The translations under genes were made by a program, and so were the position numbers. Below the pieces are notes generated by a model. The model worked only from the letters and a program-made list of their open reading frames with translations. It made no database searches and was not told the origin of the DNA. A stretch of DNA of 25,109 bases from Sergeia podlipaevii (Eukaryota > Euglenozoa > Kinetoplastea > Trypanosomatida > Trypanosomatidae), in contig JASANZ010001928.1 in assembly GCA_030849805.1 (NCBI GenBank), positions 1 to 25,109 of the forward strand. Direction: 5' to 3'. Below, piece by piece: positions 17,120 to 25,109 of the stretch. Within the stretch, counting starts at the first letter, position 1. Each line of letters begins with the position of its first letter.

Positions 17120-17521
17120 CTGAGAAATATATATCCATGTGAAGACCCGCATTGCCACCAATGCAACCCCGCAACACCGCATATCTGTACCAAGTGCTGG
17201 TCTGCATACAAACTTACCCCTGAGGGCACGTGTGACTGGTACGATTGTAACATCGAGAAATGCAACGAATGTGATCATAACGACCCAAATATCTGCGTTC
17301 TCTGCCAATCTGCGTACGTTCTGGTTGACGGGAAGTGCATCAAGCCAACTTGCTACGTCGACCATTGCAACGGCTGCTACCCCGAAATCCCCTACTTCTG
17401 CAGATTGTGTCAATCACAATATAAAAGAGAAAGAGGTTAATGCGCTCTTAAAGGTTGCATGGCTGAAAACCGCCAGATCAGCAAAGATGAGAACGAGGAA
17501 CGCTGCAGCAGCAGCATCAGT
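17120..17521 (+). pseudogene. decayed Cys-rich surface-antigen-like fragment with three CxxC repeats
   Basis: Frame 17120-17440 has no start codon but encodes three clear repeats of ~35 residues: CEDPHCHQCN..CTKC..SAYKLTPEGTC, then CNIEKCNECD..CVLCQSAYVLVDGKC, then CYVDHCNGCY..CRLCQSQYKRERG, ending in TAA. The shared plan is C-x4-C-x2-C-x(7-8)-C-x2-C-x3-Y followed by a G-x-C turn. This kind of Cys-rich module occurs near the C-termini of trypanosomatid surface antigens of the PSA/GP46 type and in other Cys-rich membrane proteins. The same frame reopens after the TAA to 17521 with further Cys. An in-frame TAA at 17117-17119 cuts the 5' side, and no signal peptide, Leu-rich repeats or membrane anchor remain in frame. 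I read it as a gene relic. The family is an inference; the repeats are directly visible. Confidence 0.65.
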
Positions 17522-17652
17522 TAATTCTTATTGCAGTATATAGCGCCACAGTGGGCGGCTTGCCAACGTGGTTCTCAGTCAGTCTCTGCGGCTTCTACGC
17601 GCGGCTATATGTTGGCTGATACTTTGGTTATTCTGAATCCATCATTATAGGA

Positions 17653-17674
17653 ATATATATATATATATATATAT
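17653..17674. repeat. (AT)n microsatellite
   Basis: Eleven AT units in the spacer just after the Cys-rich relic. Confidence 0.9.
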
Positions 17675-17951
17675 GTAGTCACGCCAGACTGGAATACATA
17701 CACGGGACACAGCATGGGAATATATACCCCATATTTTGTTTTTTGTCTTTGATTCTCTTCTTTCCATTTCTCTTCTCAGATAAAATATTTTACCTTTTTT
17801 TTTGTATTGCACAAACCAATTTCATTTTCTTGATTGTTGTTGGACGCCTTTACACATGCACGCAGGGGATGTGGATAAGCATGTCTCTCCTCCCTCCATC
17901 CCCCCCCCACCTCTTCCTTTTTGAAACATGTATACATTTGTGAACGCACTG

Positions 17952-17989
17952 GCATCACCTCAAGGCGGTGAGGTATTTATCGGTGATGC
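17952..17989 (+). other. overlapping inverted repeats (alternative hairpins)
   Basis: GCATCACC (17952-17959) pairs perfectly with GGTGATGC (17982-17989). ACCTCA (17957-17962) pairs perfectly with TGAGGT (17969-17974). The two stems share the ACC at 17957-17959, so they exclude one another. No function can be assigned. Confidence 0.5.
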
Positions 17990-18052
17990 GCAAACTCAAA
18001 ATGTCGCGTCACACCGTTAGCCTTTTTGTGTCTGCGTGGCCTGCATGTGTGC

Positions 18053-18055
<3 letters not shown>

Positions 18056-18087
<32 letters not shown>
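18056..18087. repeat. (TG)n microsatellite
   Basis: About sixteen TG units on the + strand in the long spacer. Confidence 0.9.
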
Positions 18088-18089
<2 letters not shown>

Positions 18090-19141
18090 CATCAGCGTTC
18101 CATCAAAAGCCCCATTAACATGACTGGACTAGTTTATTTTTCTTCTTACTGTTTCAGTTCCGATTTTTTTTTTCTTTGTGTTACAGCAAGCATTACTGCT
18201 GTGTACAACACACTTTCTCTGTTCTTTTTGTATTGCCGCGGTCACCCGCTCGATCGGCTCCTAGCGAGGTGCCCCGACACCTTCGACAGGATGAACCTCC
18301 GTGGCGCGAGATATACGCTCACTTCTCTCTCACTGGGACATACACGGCTCGAGAAATCACAACTGACGGCGAGTCTTTTTTTTTTTCGTTTTTTTTTTTT
18401 CTATCCCTCCCCAGCTAAAGGTACATACATACATATATAGACAAACAGTTGGTTTATATGAGGAGATCATTTATGTGCTGGCTAATATAAAATGTATATG
18501 CCTGCGTTTATATGGAGTCTTCAAAGAGTAAAAAATGAGTTGTATATATGCTGGCAAGGGCGTCTTGCTGTGCCTGTGCCCTCTGCGGGCTCTCTTTCCT
18601 GTACACGCACACACAAACATAAACTTAAGCAGTTGTGTACTGTGTGATGCGCTGGAACGCTTTGTGATAGTGCAATTCATTGATTGTTTACTTTATGTTT
18701 TCTCCTCTTTTTCTCTTTTTTTTTTTGTGTGTGTATGCACACAATAGTCCTTGGACATCTTGTTCAGCTTTTGTATCGTTTCGAGATCACTGTAGAAGGG
18801 AGAGAGAGAGCGTGCTCTGATTGACTGTGTGTGTGTCTGTATATTTTTAAGTCGTTTATTGGCACATACACACCCTTGCATTGTAGCGATTTAGAGTTGT
18901 GTGACTTTTTTTTTTTCTTTGTAGTTGTTCATTCTTTCTGTTGGTTATTTTTGTTTTTTTTGTTTTTTATTTGTCATTTAGCAGATCAAAAGAAAGGGGA
19001 AAGAAGAAGTAACTGGAGAGGGCCACGTGAGCAACTGAGAAGGCATCAAAACATATAAAGGGAGAAGGTTTTTTTTTTCTTCTGCACTTTAGAAGTACTT
19101 ACAGACGAATTCATTTTACAAGCTGTGTTTATTTTTGGTTG

Positions 19142-19195
19142 CTCTTTTTTTTTTTTGCTTTGTCCTTTCCTTTCTCCATTTATTGTTGTGGCAAG
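19142..19195 (+). promoter_or_regulatory. candidate spliced-leader acceptor for the CNB/nucleosidase-like gene
   Basis: A poly-T plus C/T-rich tract (19143-19173) and a T-rich stretch are followed by GCAAG with the first AG at 19194-19195. The 87 nt to the ATG at 19283 contain no ATG. Confidence 0.5.
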
Positions 19196-19282
19196 CGTGG
19201 TTGAGAGGCATTCCTTTCCTACGCAAGATACGCACATACACACATAGTAAAAGCGTGAGAGAGAGAAAGAGAGGAAAGACAG

Positions 19283-22200
19283 ATGGACGACGCCCCTTCT
19301 CTCGGCGATATTGAAGGCAGTCCTCATGCTCAAAGCGCCACGCGGCCGGCCTCTCGTGGCGATGACAAAGTGCCTGAGGCTGAAAAGCATGCTGCTCAGC
19401 AAGCAAGCCTTGGCAGCCACCAAGAAGTGATGCAAGCACCCTCGGTGGTGCTCTCAGATGATGAACGCTTGCCCGGGGGGGTCTCTCTCGAGAGTGCTCA
19501 GCAGATATCTCATTCAGCCCTTTCAGCAACTGGTTTGCGGTCGCCTATGACGTGCAGCTTCCTCTCGCCTCGCTCTGGTGTCTTTGGCTCTACTACATCT
19601 GGCGGCGCTGTGACATCTCAGCCATTGTCGTATTCGCTGACAGTGAAGGCAAACGTACAACGCGCGGCTGTCTTGTCACCAGAGAGAGTCGCGCGTTTCA
19701 GTCCAGAAAGCAGAAGCATGACGCCTTCAGAAAGAGAAGGCGATGGGGTGGGCTCGGAAATGTCCCCTCCAAGGGCTGAGACACCTTCATCGTCTTCTAC
19801 GACCTCTTTCTCGAAAGAGCGCGCGGAGGAGAACTTTAAGAAGGCCAAGGCGGCCATTAGGGAGCAATTTGAGAAGGCAGCTCAGCGAGCGCATGATCAG
19901 CATCCGCTGGATTCAAGAGAGGAAGGCACGTGCAACACTACAGCCGCCGGTGCCGGTGTGGACGCGAGCATGCAACTTGCTCTTAGTATCACCAGCTCCA
20001 ACAACAACAGCGACGCTGGGGATCGCTTATATCATGTTATCCAGTCAGTTATGCAAGCTGCTGATTCTGCAGATGACGATGGCAAACACGACGATGGAGT
20101 GGACGACAACACTGGCCACAAGATGGAGGACGGTGACTGGAGGGACGATGACGACACCATTGTTGCCCCTAGCGCTTTCTTTCAATCGCCGACCTCGCTC
20201 GAGACGAGCAACAACCGCATCATGGAGGCCATCATTGCACGTGGGCACGCTGCTCAAACCGATGCGGAGCTGCGATGGTTGTATCGTCAATCGTACTTGC
20301 TGTCGCTGCTTGATCCTGAGGAGCTCGACGTGGTGGTGAGTAGCTCACTCAGGCGTGAGTACTCCAAGGGGGGCATGATCTTGCCCCTGCACACTAAGCT
20401 GCATCATCTCTATGCAGTGGTGTGGGGAGAAGTCGAGGTGTTCAAGTTGTCATCGCTTCACCCAGAGGAGAAGGCGCTCGAAAGGGCGTATCGCTTGGTA
20501 CAGCACATGAAGACGGCGGGCGTGACAATCCGCGGGTCGCCCATGGGTGGCGGCAGCGCGCCTCATACGTATAAGGACACGGAGCTCGTCTTGAAGGACC
20601 AAGAGTCGAGTGAGAAGGACGAAGGAGCCCTGTACACGCACGTCGCAACGCTGCTTCCAGGTCAGGTATTTGGTACCGAAAGCTTTGTCCTCGACGAGGA
20701 CTCCAAGTACCTCTTCAGGGCTGGTGGCAAGACACGAAAGACGGTAGTTTCATTGATCCCCTTTGCTCATCTTCGCAACGCGTTAGCTCGTAACGCACGC
20801 TTTTCTCAGGGCGTAGGGGCCGCCATCGCGGGCTCGGTGGAGATTTTTGGTCCGATTCGCGAGTTCTGTCGGTATGTTTTCTCCTCCAATGCAGCGCAAA
20901 ACGAGTACCTTCCTCTCTGGTCTATCGTGGAGAGCTACACAAAGATCAACAATGTCATTCACACTAAGATCTTCAGTAAGGAGCTGGACACCGGCGCGTG
21001 GGGATACGCCGTTAATCGCCTCCCTGAAAATGTTACGTCCACCTTTTGTTTTGATTTGGTCCATTCCCTCCCACCCTTTGTGGCCAGCCGCATGCAGGTA
21101 GAGGCGCGTGCTGCGGATGTACGCAAGAACGCAGCAGCTGAGCATCGTAGTCACGGCAGTGGCAGTAGTCGTACGTCAATCACCTATATACGCACGAAGG
21201 AACGTCGGCGTTGCACGTGGCACTTGGGTATGGAAGGCAAGACGCTGGTGCTGCTGCGTGATGGGTTCACCGACTTGCTAGATTTTCTGACCATGCTGTG
21301 CTTGCACATTATTGAAAGCAATAAGCTGCGCGGTAGGGTACAAGGTATGGTGCACCCACCTGCCATTGACATTCTTGACGACTATCTCCGAGAACGGGAT
21401 CGTGAAATGCAGGAGAGTGTTGTGACGTCTGCTGAAGAGGAGATGGGTCGTATCAAACGTGTGCTGCAGCGTATGCCACTAACCTCAGAGGAACGTGCTG
21501 GACTGATCCGCAACTGGGGGGACAAGACGCTGCTCCGCGTATATGAAGTAATGATGCACCGAGAGGAGTACAACGTACGTATCGACCCGAGTATATCGCG
21601 CAAGTTTCAAACCAATCCGTTTCATGAGTGGGCACTAAATCTGAGGGCGTGTGTTCTTGCGAAGATTGGCCTTGATCCCACATCAGCGCTTCCGCATGAC
21701 CTCTACATTGATGTCGTGAGCAGCAATACTCACTGTATCAAGAATCTTCTCTGTAGCTTCAGCCGCAAGTACAGGAAGGAAATCGTGGACTATGCTGTAC
21801 AATATGAGCAGAAGAAGCTTGGCAATGCAACGGAATGGCACAACATGGACGACATGCTGTACAGCTCTCTCACTAACTTCTTGCACAATTACCGTCCAGA
21901 CTTGAAGGAGGAGTTCACCAAGACGCTCGAGCTGAATGGCATCACCGTACTGCAGGACACCGCGATGACAGGTCTGCAGGTCGACGTCATCCCTGTACAC
22001 TCCCTTAACCTGGATACGATTGACGACGCGATTAGAGCGTCCCTTCGTCAAGTGTATGAACATAAGATATTGAATCCGGCAATGCCAACATCAGCAGGCA
22101 CCACTGCAGCTGCTCCTTCTGCTACTACTGGTTGTGCGGCAAAACTCTTGGATGCGCAGCAGCAGCTCTCTTGGGCACGTGTTAGCGATCCTGCTGTTGC

Positions 22201-22987
22201 ATGGAGTTTAGACCACAGTTCCCCACCAGGCAGCCGACGAGTGTCTACGGCGACGAAACCAACAACAGCCACTGCCGCCGCCTTCTCCCCAAACAAAAAG
22301 GCCATGCCACACATGGCGTCTTCGTTCCGCCTACCACGGCACTTTATTATCAACATGGATTTTGCCTTTGGGGCTCAGGCTGAGGGTATCTGTCGTGCAG
22401 TATTCAGTGCCTTTGGAAGGTGTATTCGGAGTGTGAGTGTGATGGGCAAGGCTGGAGGACTTACGGGGAAACGCGGCGACATACAGCTAGCCAGCCATGT
22501 GCTGCTCTCCAAGTCAAGTTTGATTCTTGAAGATAATCAGGATGAGCTGCGAAACTGCCGCAATCAGGACATAACAAGCGAGCGACTGCAGGAACTGGCA
22601 GGTCCCGCCGTGCACGTGCATCATGGCAAGGTGCTCACTGTCACGGGAACTATTCTGCAGAACGTGCCGCTTCTCCAGTACTACAAGCGTGTGTGGCGCT
22701 GCGTTGGGACGGAGATGGAGGGGAGCTACTTTGCACGTGTGATAGAGGACTTCTACCGTCAAGGTATCGCTCATCCTGATCTCATCACACGCTTTGCTTA
22801 CTACACGAGCGATTTGCCGCTGGGTCACAGTGAGCGCGACGAGGCGGAGGAGAAGGAGGTCGAAGGTACCTCAAGTGTCGGCGGTACGGCTGCTGCTACG
22901 CTGTCAGCTCCCATGACCCCAATGGAGGGTGTTCCGCCGCTCTACGCAATTGCTAGAGGAATACTGGAAAAGGTGCTACTACCATAA
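19283..22987 (+). CDS. CNB-like / nucleoside-phosphorylase-like fusion protein of unknown function
   Basis: A 1,234-residue protein I cannot name. Residues 1-320 are low complexity with a charged helical piece near 180-205. Residues about 333-520 have the pattern of a cyclic-nucleotide-binding fold (SLLDPEELD, GGMILPLHTKLHHLYAVVWG, GQVFGTESF with E466), but an insert of ~70 residues splits it and the binding Arg is absent, so ligand binding is doubtful. The middle (about 540-940) is folded-looking and helical, of no family I can name with confidence. After a Ser/Thr/Ala-rich linker, residues about 1018-1190 match nucleoside phosphorylase/nucleosidase blocks: MGKAGGLTGKRGDI (1054-1067), EMEG (1144-1147) and YYTSDLP with D1177, where purine nucleosidases keep the substrate-binding Met-Glu and the general-acid Asp. 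ATG 19283 follows an ATG-free leader. From memory, bacterial proteins of unknown function share these blocks; unverified. Confidence 0.8.
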   Translation: MDDAPSLGDIEGSPHAQSATRPASRGDDKVPEAEKHAAQQASLGSHQEVMQAPSVVLSDDERLPGGVSLESAQQISHSALSATGLRSPMTCSFLSPRSGVFGSTTSGGAVTSQPLSYSLTVKANVQRAAVLSPERVARFSPESRSMTPSEREGDGVGSEMSPPRAETPSSSSTTSFSKERAEENFKKAKAAIREQFEKAAQRAHDQHPLDSREEGTCNTTAAGAGVDASMQLALSITSSNNNSDAGDRLYHVIQSVMQAADSADDDGKHDDGVDDNTGHKMEDGDWRDDDDTIVAPSAFFQSPTSLETSNNRIMEAIIARGHAAQTDAELRWLYRQSYLLSLLDPEELDVVVSSSLRREYSKGGMILPLHTKLHHLYAVVWGEVEVFKLSSLHPEEKALERAYRLVQHMKTAGVTIRGSPMGGGSAPHTYKDTELVLKDQESSEKDEGALYTHVATLLPGQVFGTESFVLDEDSKYLFRAGGKTRKTVVSLIPFAHLRNALARNARFSQGVGAAIAGSVEIFGPIREFCRYVFSSNAAQNEYLPLWSIVESYTKINNVIHTKIFSKELDTGAWGYAVNRLPENVTSTFCFDLVHSLPPFVASRMQVEARAADVRKNAAAEHRSHGSGSSRTSITYIRTKERRRCTWHLGMEGKTLVLLRDGFTDLLDFLTMLCLHIIESNKLRGRVQGMVHPPAIDILDDYLRERDREMQESVVTSAEEEMGRIKRVLQRMPLTSEERAGLIRNWGDKTLLRVYEVMMHREEYNVRIDPSISRKFQTNPFHEWALNLRACVLAKIGLDPTSALPHDLYIDVVSSNTHCIKNLLCSFSRKYRKEIVDYAVQYEQKKLGNATEWHNMDDMLYSSLTNFLHNYRPDLKEEFTKTLELNGITVLQDTAMTGLQVDVIPVHSLNLDTIDDAIRASLRQVYEHKILNPAMPTSAGTTAAAPSATTGCAAKLLDAQQQLSWARVSDPAVAWSLDHSSPPGSRRVSTATKPTTATAAAFSPNKKAMPHMASSFRLPRHFIINMDFAFGAQAEGICRAVFSAFGRCIRSVSVMGKAGGLTGKRGDIQLASHVLLSKSSLILEDNQDELRNCRNQDITSERLQELAGPAVHVHHGKVLTVTGTILQNVPLLQYYKRVWRCVGTEMEGSYFARVIEDFYRQGIAHPDLITRFAYYTSDLPLGHSERDEAEEKEVEGTSSVGGTAAATLSAPMTPMEGVPPLYAIARGILEKVLLP

Positions 22988-23570
22988 AAGCAAGACAGAA
23001 AGACGCTGAACGATAGAAACATAGAATGGTAGGCAGAGAAAGAGGCATCAACTATGGAGTAGTAGTGATCACAAAATGAAAGTCAAAAATGAAGACATAC
23101 CGCAAGGGAGAAGAGTAGGGGAGGGGGGGGGTCGTGAAATAGCGTGTGCAAGCGTACGTATGCTTTGCTTCAACTTTTTCAAAAAAAAAAAAATTACACG
23201 GTGCGACAACACCTAACTGAGGCTTGACGAGGGAGGAGGAGGGGGGAGCATATTCCACATATCGAACTCTAAAACATATCGAAAACTAAGCAAAAAGAAA
23301 CAAACCATCATCAACATACACCCATCATTAGACAAACTGCCAACCTAAATCCAGAAGTACCAAAGCACATGGGCATCACATGACAAATTCTATTTTTCAG
23401 AAAAAACTAGTATTCTAGCACTTGTAAATGATATTACTGGCAGATTAATGCAAATCCACTAATCCTCTCTCTGCAACTCACCGCATTACCTGGAAGTAAT
23501 ATTACAACTCACTAGCACACAAGAGCAGCCCCCTGCTCTTCTCATCGTTTCTTGAACGCAACACACAGAA
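22988..23570. other. intergenic region upstream of the glycosyltransferase gene
   Basis: No gene supported. From 22988 to about 23390 the + strand is unusually purine-rich or A-rich (AGAAAG, GGGGAGGGGG, GGAGGAGGAGG, poly-A at about 23180-23192), unlike the pyrimidine-rich spacers elsewhere. Short pyrimidine runs appear only at 23390-23398, 23463-23472 and 23529-23552. Confidence 0.65.
23529..23568 (+). promoter_or_regulatory. candidate spliced-leader acceptor for the glycosyltransferase gene
   Basis: A C/T-rich stretch (CCCCCTGCTCTTCTCATCGT) is followed by ACGCAACACACAG with the first AG at 23567-23568, two bases before the ATG. The alternative TATTTTTCAG at 23391-23400 would give a 170-base leader containing short upstream ATG frames. 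Confidence 0.35.
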
Positions 23571-25043
23571 ATGCAGAAAATAAGAAAGATTATACAACGT
23601 AGATATCACAACCTTGAACCTTTACATCCTGTAAAGCCACTTCTAAAGTCGTGGACACTGCTTGTTCTGTTATGCATTTTGTTTGCTAACTGCTTCCTGG
23701 TATTGGTTATCTCGTACTCGTCATGGAATGTGACGGAGCAGCTCGACGGTGTGTACGTCGGCAGCCGCGCTAATGTGCGGCATGGTGGAGAGCTCGACCA
23801 CATAGTTGTCGACGGTGCAAGGAACCTGACCCCAATTGCATTTCCCGCGCCGATGGAGCACTTGTGGCGGCAGCATCCGCACCTGGTTGTGGTTGGTATT
23901 CTGGCTACTGATAAGCAGCAGCGGCGAGATATGCGGGATAACCAGCGGGCGACGTGGTTCACGTTTCCCAACGTCGCGACCAAGGACAATGACTTCACGG
24001 GTTACCTGCTTCCTCTATACGTGTGCTCGCTGCGAGCCCTTGTGCCGCCGTATGTCAGCGAGGAGATGGTGAGTGAGATGCAGACGTGGGGCGACACGCT
24101 GCTGCTGCGGATATACGAAAACCCTCCAACAAAAGTGCGTACACCGGGGGTAGGAGGTGGGTATGGCATGGAGTTTCATATGGCTAATTCGCGTAAGATG
24201 TTTCTGTGGATGCGATATGCGTACGTCACGTTCCCCAACGTCCCGTTTCTTGGTAAAGGTGACGACGATGTGTTTGTGTTTGTGCCGGAGCTGCTGAAGG
24301 CTGTGCAGCAGCTGCCCCGCATGTCCGTCATGTACGGCAAGGTGAAGACATTATCGAAGCACGTATTCCCGCATGGTCTTCTTTACCTGCTGTCTCGTGA
24401 CATCGTGTATGAGTATCTGGTGGATGACCTACTGAATTTTCTAGTGTGTAATCCTATTAGAAAGGAACGCTACCCTCACTATAAATCAGTTGTCCTTGAA
24501 GCCGAGGACCAGGCAATCGGAGTGGTACTGAGGCGCTTATATGATCGCAAAGTGCAATACAGAGAACTGCCGGACGGGTGGGAGCGCGCTGACTACAACG
24601 CCCCCGCTGACCTCCCGCCCCTCACTGGATGGGGCAAGTTGTACAGCGAGTACATACGACCCAACTCCACTGTGCCACGCACCGGCACTGTGTCTGACCC
24701 AGGCGATGGTACCCCGACTGCCACCTACTCATTCCCAGAGCACCCAGATCCGCGGAACTTCGTGTTTGTGTCAGATGCCTGCCGCATGAGAAATGCGCCC
24801 AGAATGAAAAAAAGGAGGCAGCTCCTTCTTGCACATCAGATAGTTAACCGCTCAGTGTATGAAGATTACTTCAACTACTATCGGATGGTAGGCAACGCTT
24901 TCGTCCAGTATCCGGTTGCGTTTAACGTTGTGCCGTCGCGTACCTCTTATGGTTATGCGGTGAACCTCGTGCGCAATGATTCATGCTGGTTATCAAGTAG
25001 TGTCCTTTCTACTTCCTATCCTCATTCAACATCGTTAAAGTAG
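23571..25043 (+). CDS. GT31-type beta-1,3-galactosyltransferase-like type II membrane glycosyltransferase
   Basis: A 490-residue Golgi-type glycosyltransferase, expected to transfer galactose or GlcNAc from a UDP-sugar to surface glycans such as phosphoglycan or GPI side chains. A short basic cytoplasmic N-terminus (about 1-25) precedes one signal-anchor helix (about 27-49, TLLVLLCILFANCFLVLVIS). The lumenal domain starts near H104 with LVVVGILATDKQQRRDMRDN and ATWF, the GT31 entry motif. The metal-binding DxD is GDDDVF (D231-D233), and EAEDQAIGVVL (310-320) matches the family's EDxxxG block near the catalytic base. NVT and NST sites are possible N-glycosylation points. Related proteins in Leishmania form multi-copy families that modify lipophosphoglycan; whether this is one of them or a T. 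brucei-style GPI enzyme cannot be decided here. The final ~15 residues are Ser/Thr-rich and may vary. The first ~25 codons are AT-rich compared with the rest. Confidence 0.88.
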   Translation: MQKIRKIIQRRYHNLEPLHPVKPLLKSWTLLVLLCILFANCFLVLVISYSSWNVTEQLDGVYVGSRANVRHGGELDHIVVDGARNLTPIAFPAPMEHLWRQHPHLVVVGILATDKQQRRDMRDNQRATWFTFPNVATKDNDFTGYLLPLYVCSLRALVPPYVSEEMVSEMQTWGDTLLLRIYENPPTKVRTPGVGGGYGMEFHMANSRKMFLWMRYAYVTFPNVPFLGKGDDDVFVFVPELLKAVQQLPRMSVMYGKVKTLSKHVFPHGLLYLLSRDIVYEYLVDDLLNFLVCNPIRKERYPHYKSVVLEAEDQAIGVVLRRLYDRKVQYRELPDGWERADYNAPADLPPLTGWGKLYSEYIRPNSTVPRTGTVSDPGDGTPTATYSFPEHPDPRNFVFVSDACRMRNAPRMKKRRQLLLAHQIVNRSVYEDYFNYYRMVGNAFVQYPVAFNVVPSRTSYGYAVNLVRNDSCWLSSSVLSTSYPHSTSLK

Positions 25044-25044
25044 T

Positions 25045-25062
25045 TGTGTGTGTGTGTGTGTG
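25045..25062. repeat. (TG)n microsatellite after the last gene
   Basis: About nine TG units begin one base after the stop codon of the glycosyltransferase gene. The 47 bases left to the window end are T-rich, with no gene visible. Confidence 0.85.
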
Positions 25063-25109
25063 CGGTATTTTTTTCTAATTTATTATGTATTGGTTTTTTA
25101 ATGCAGTGA

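Larger units (their letters stand above)
17525..19282. other. long spacer upstream of the CNB/nucleosidase-like gene
   Basis: About 1.75 kb without a supported gene. It holds an AT microsatellite (17653-17674), T-rich tracts, a C run (17901-17909), nested inverted repeats (17952-17989), a TG microsatellite (18056-18087), a GC-rich island (18236-18372) with short open frames but no recognisable protein, and several poly-T tracts (18379-18405, 18906-18970, 19069-19078, 19143-19156). The last ones are likely processing signals for the next gene. Confidence 0.65.

Noticed and set aside
17139..17543. 134-codon frame from GTG as a gene
   Set aside because: Thr/Ala-rich translation is the +1 shadow of the Cys-rich repeats, which have the meaningful pattern.
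15945..19282. Strand-switch or convergent region in the 3.3 kb gap
   Set aside because: The genes on both sides and the Cys-rich relic are all on the + strand, and no minus-strand gene is visible.
1..25109. tRNA, rRNA or snRNA genes
   Set aside because: I scanned the spacers for cloverleaf-like arms and conserved boxes by eye and saw none that I can support; a dedicated scan could still find one.

Overview
The window looks like nuclear DNA of a trypanosomatid flagellate, most likely a relative of Leishmania, Leptomonas or Crithidia. Every convincing gene is on the + strand and free of introns. Coding parts are GC-rich with mostly G/C third positions. Gaps between genes are long, AT-rich and full of pyrimidine runs, homopolymers and TG/CA/TA microsatellites, followed by AG dinucleotides of the kind used as spliced-leader acceptors. 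Protein content agrees: a GT31-type surface-glycan glycosyltransferase, a trypanosomatid-style 60S P2 stalk protein, and very long low-complexity-rich kinases. I cannot name the species. The layout fits one stretch of a polycistronic transcription unit read left to right.

Left part (1-6.7 kb): the last codons of a possible upstream gene; a type I Hsp40/DnaJ co-chaperone ending in a CaaX prenylation box (765-2228); an OCRL/INPP5B-like inositol polyphosphate 5-phosphatase with ASH and RhoGAP-like domains (3003-5894); and the 60S acidic ribosomal protein P2 (6355-6690).

Middle (7.8-16 kb): one 2,703-residue protein that is the most unusual object in the window. It joins a PKA-regulatory-like pair of cyclic-nucleotide-binding domains, preceded by an RRxA-type pseudosubstrate-like motif, to a PAS domain. 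Then follow a degenerate histidine-kinase core (coiled coil plus HATPase-like fold), a receiver-like domain that keeps the acidic pair, the Asp and the Lys of response regulators, and an intact STE11/MAPKKK-type Ser/Thr kinase. It reads like a bacterial or fungal phosphorelay compressed into one chain ending in a MAPKKK.

Between 15.9 and 19.3 kb lies a 3.3 kb gap with an assembly-ambiguous poly-A run, a possible small membrane ORF, and a decayed Cys-rich fragment (17120-17521) with three ~35-residue CxxC repeats like those of trypanosomatid surface antigens.

Right part (19.3-25 kb): a 1,234-residue protein fusing a degenerate cyclic-nucleotide-binding-like domain, a large unrecognised middle and a C-terminal nucleoside-phosphorylase/nucleosidase-like domain; then a type II membrane glycosyltransferase of the beta-1,3-galactosyltransferase (GT31) kind.

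The two large neighbours (7833-15944 and 19283-22987) both carry CNB-type domains. One ends in a signalling kinase and the other in a fold that handles purine nucleosides. Because kinetoplastid PKA regulatory subunits are reported to answer to purine nucleosides rather than cAMP, a link to nucleoside sensing is an attractive but unproven idea.
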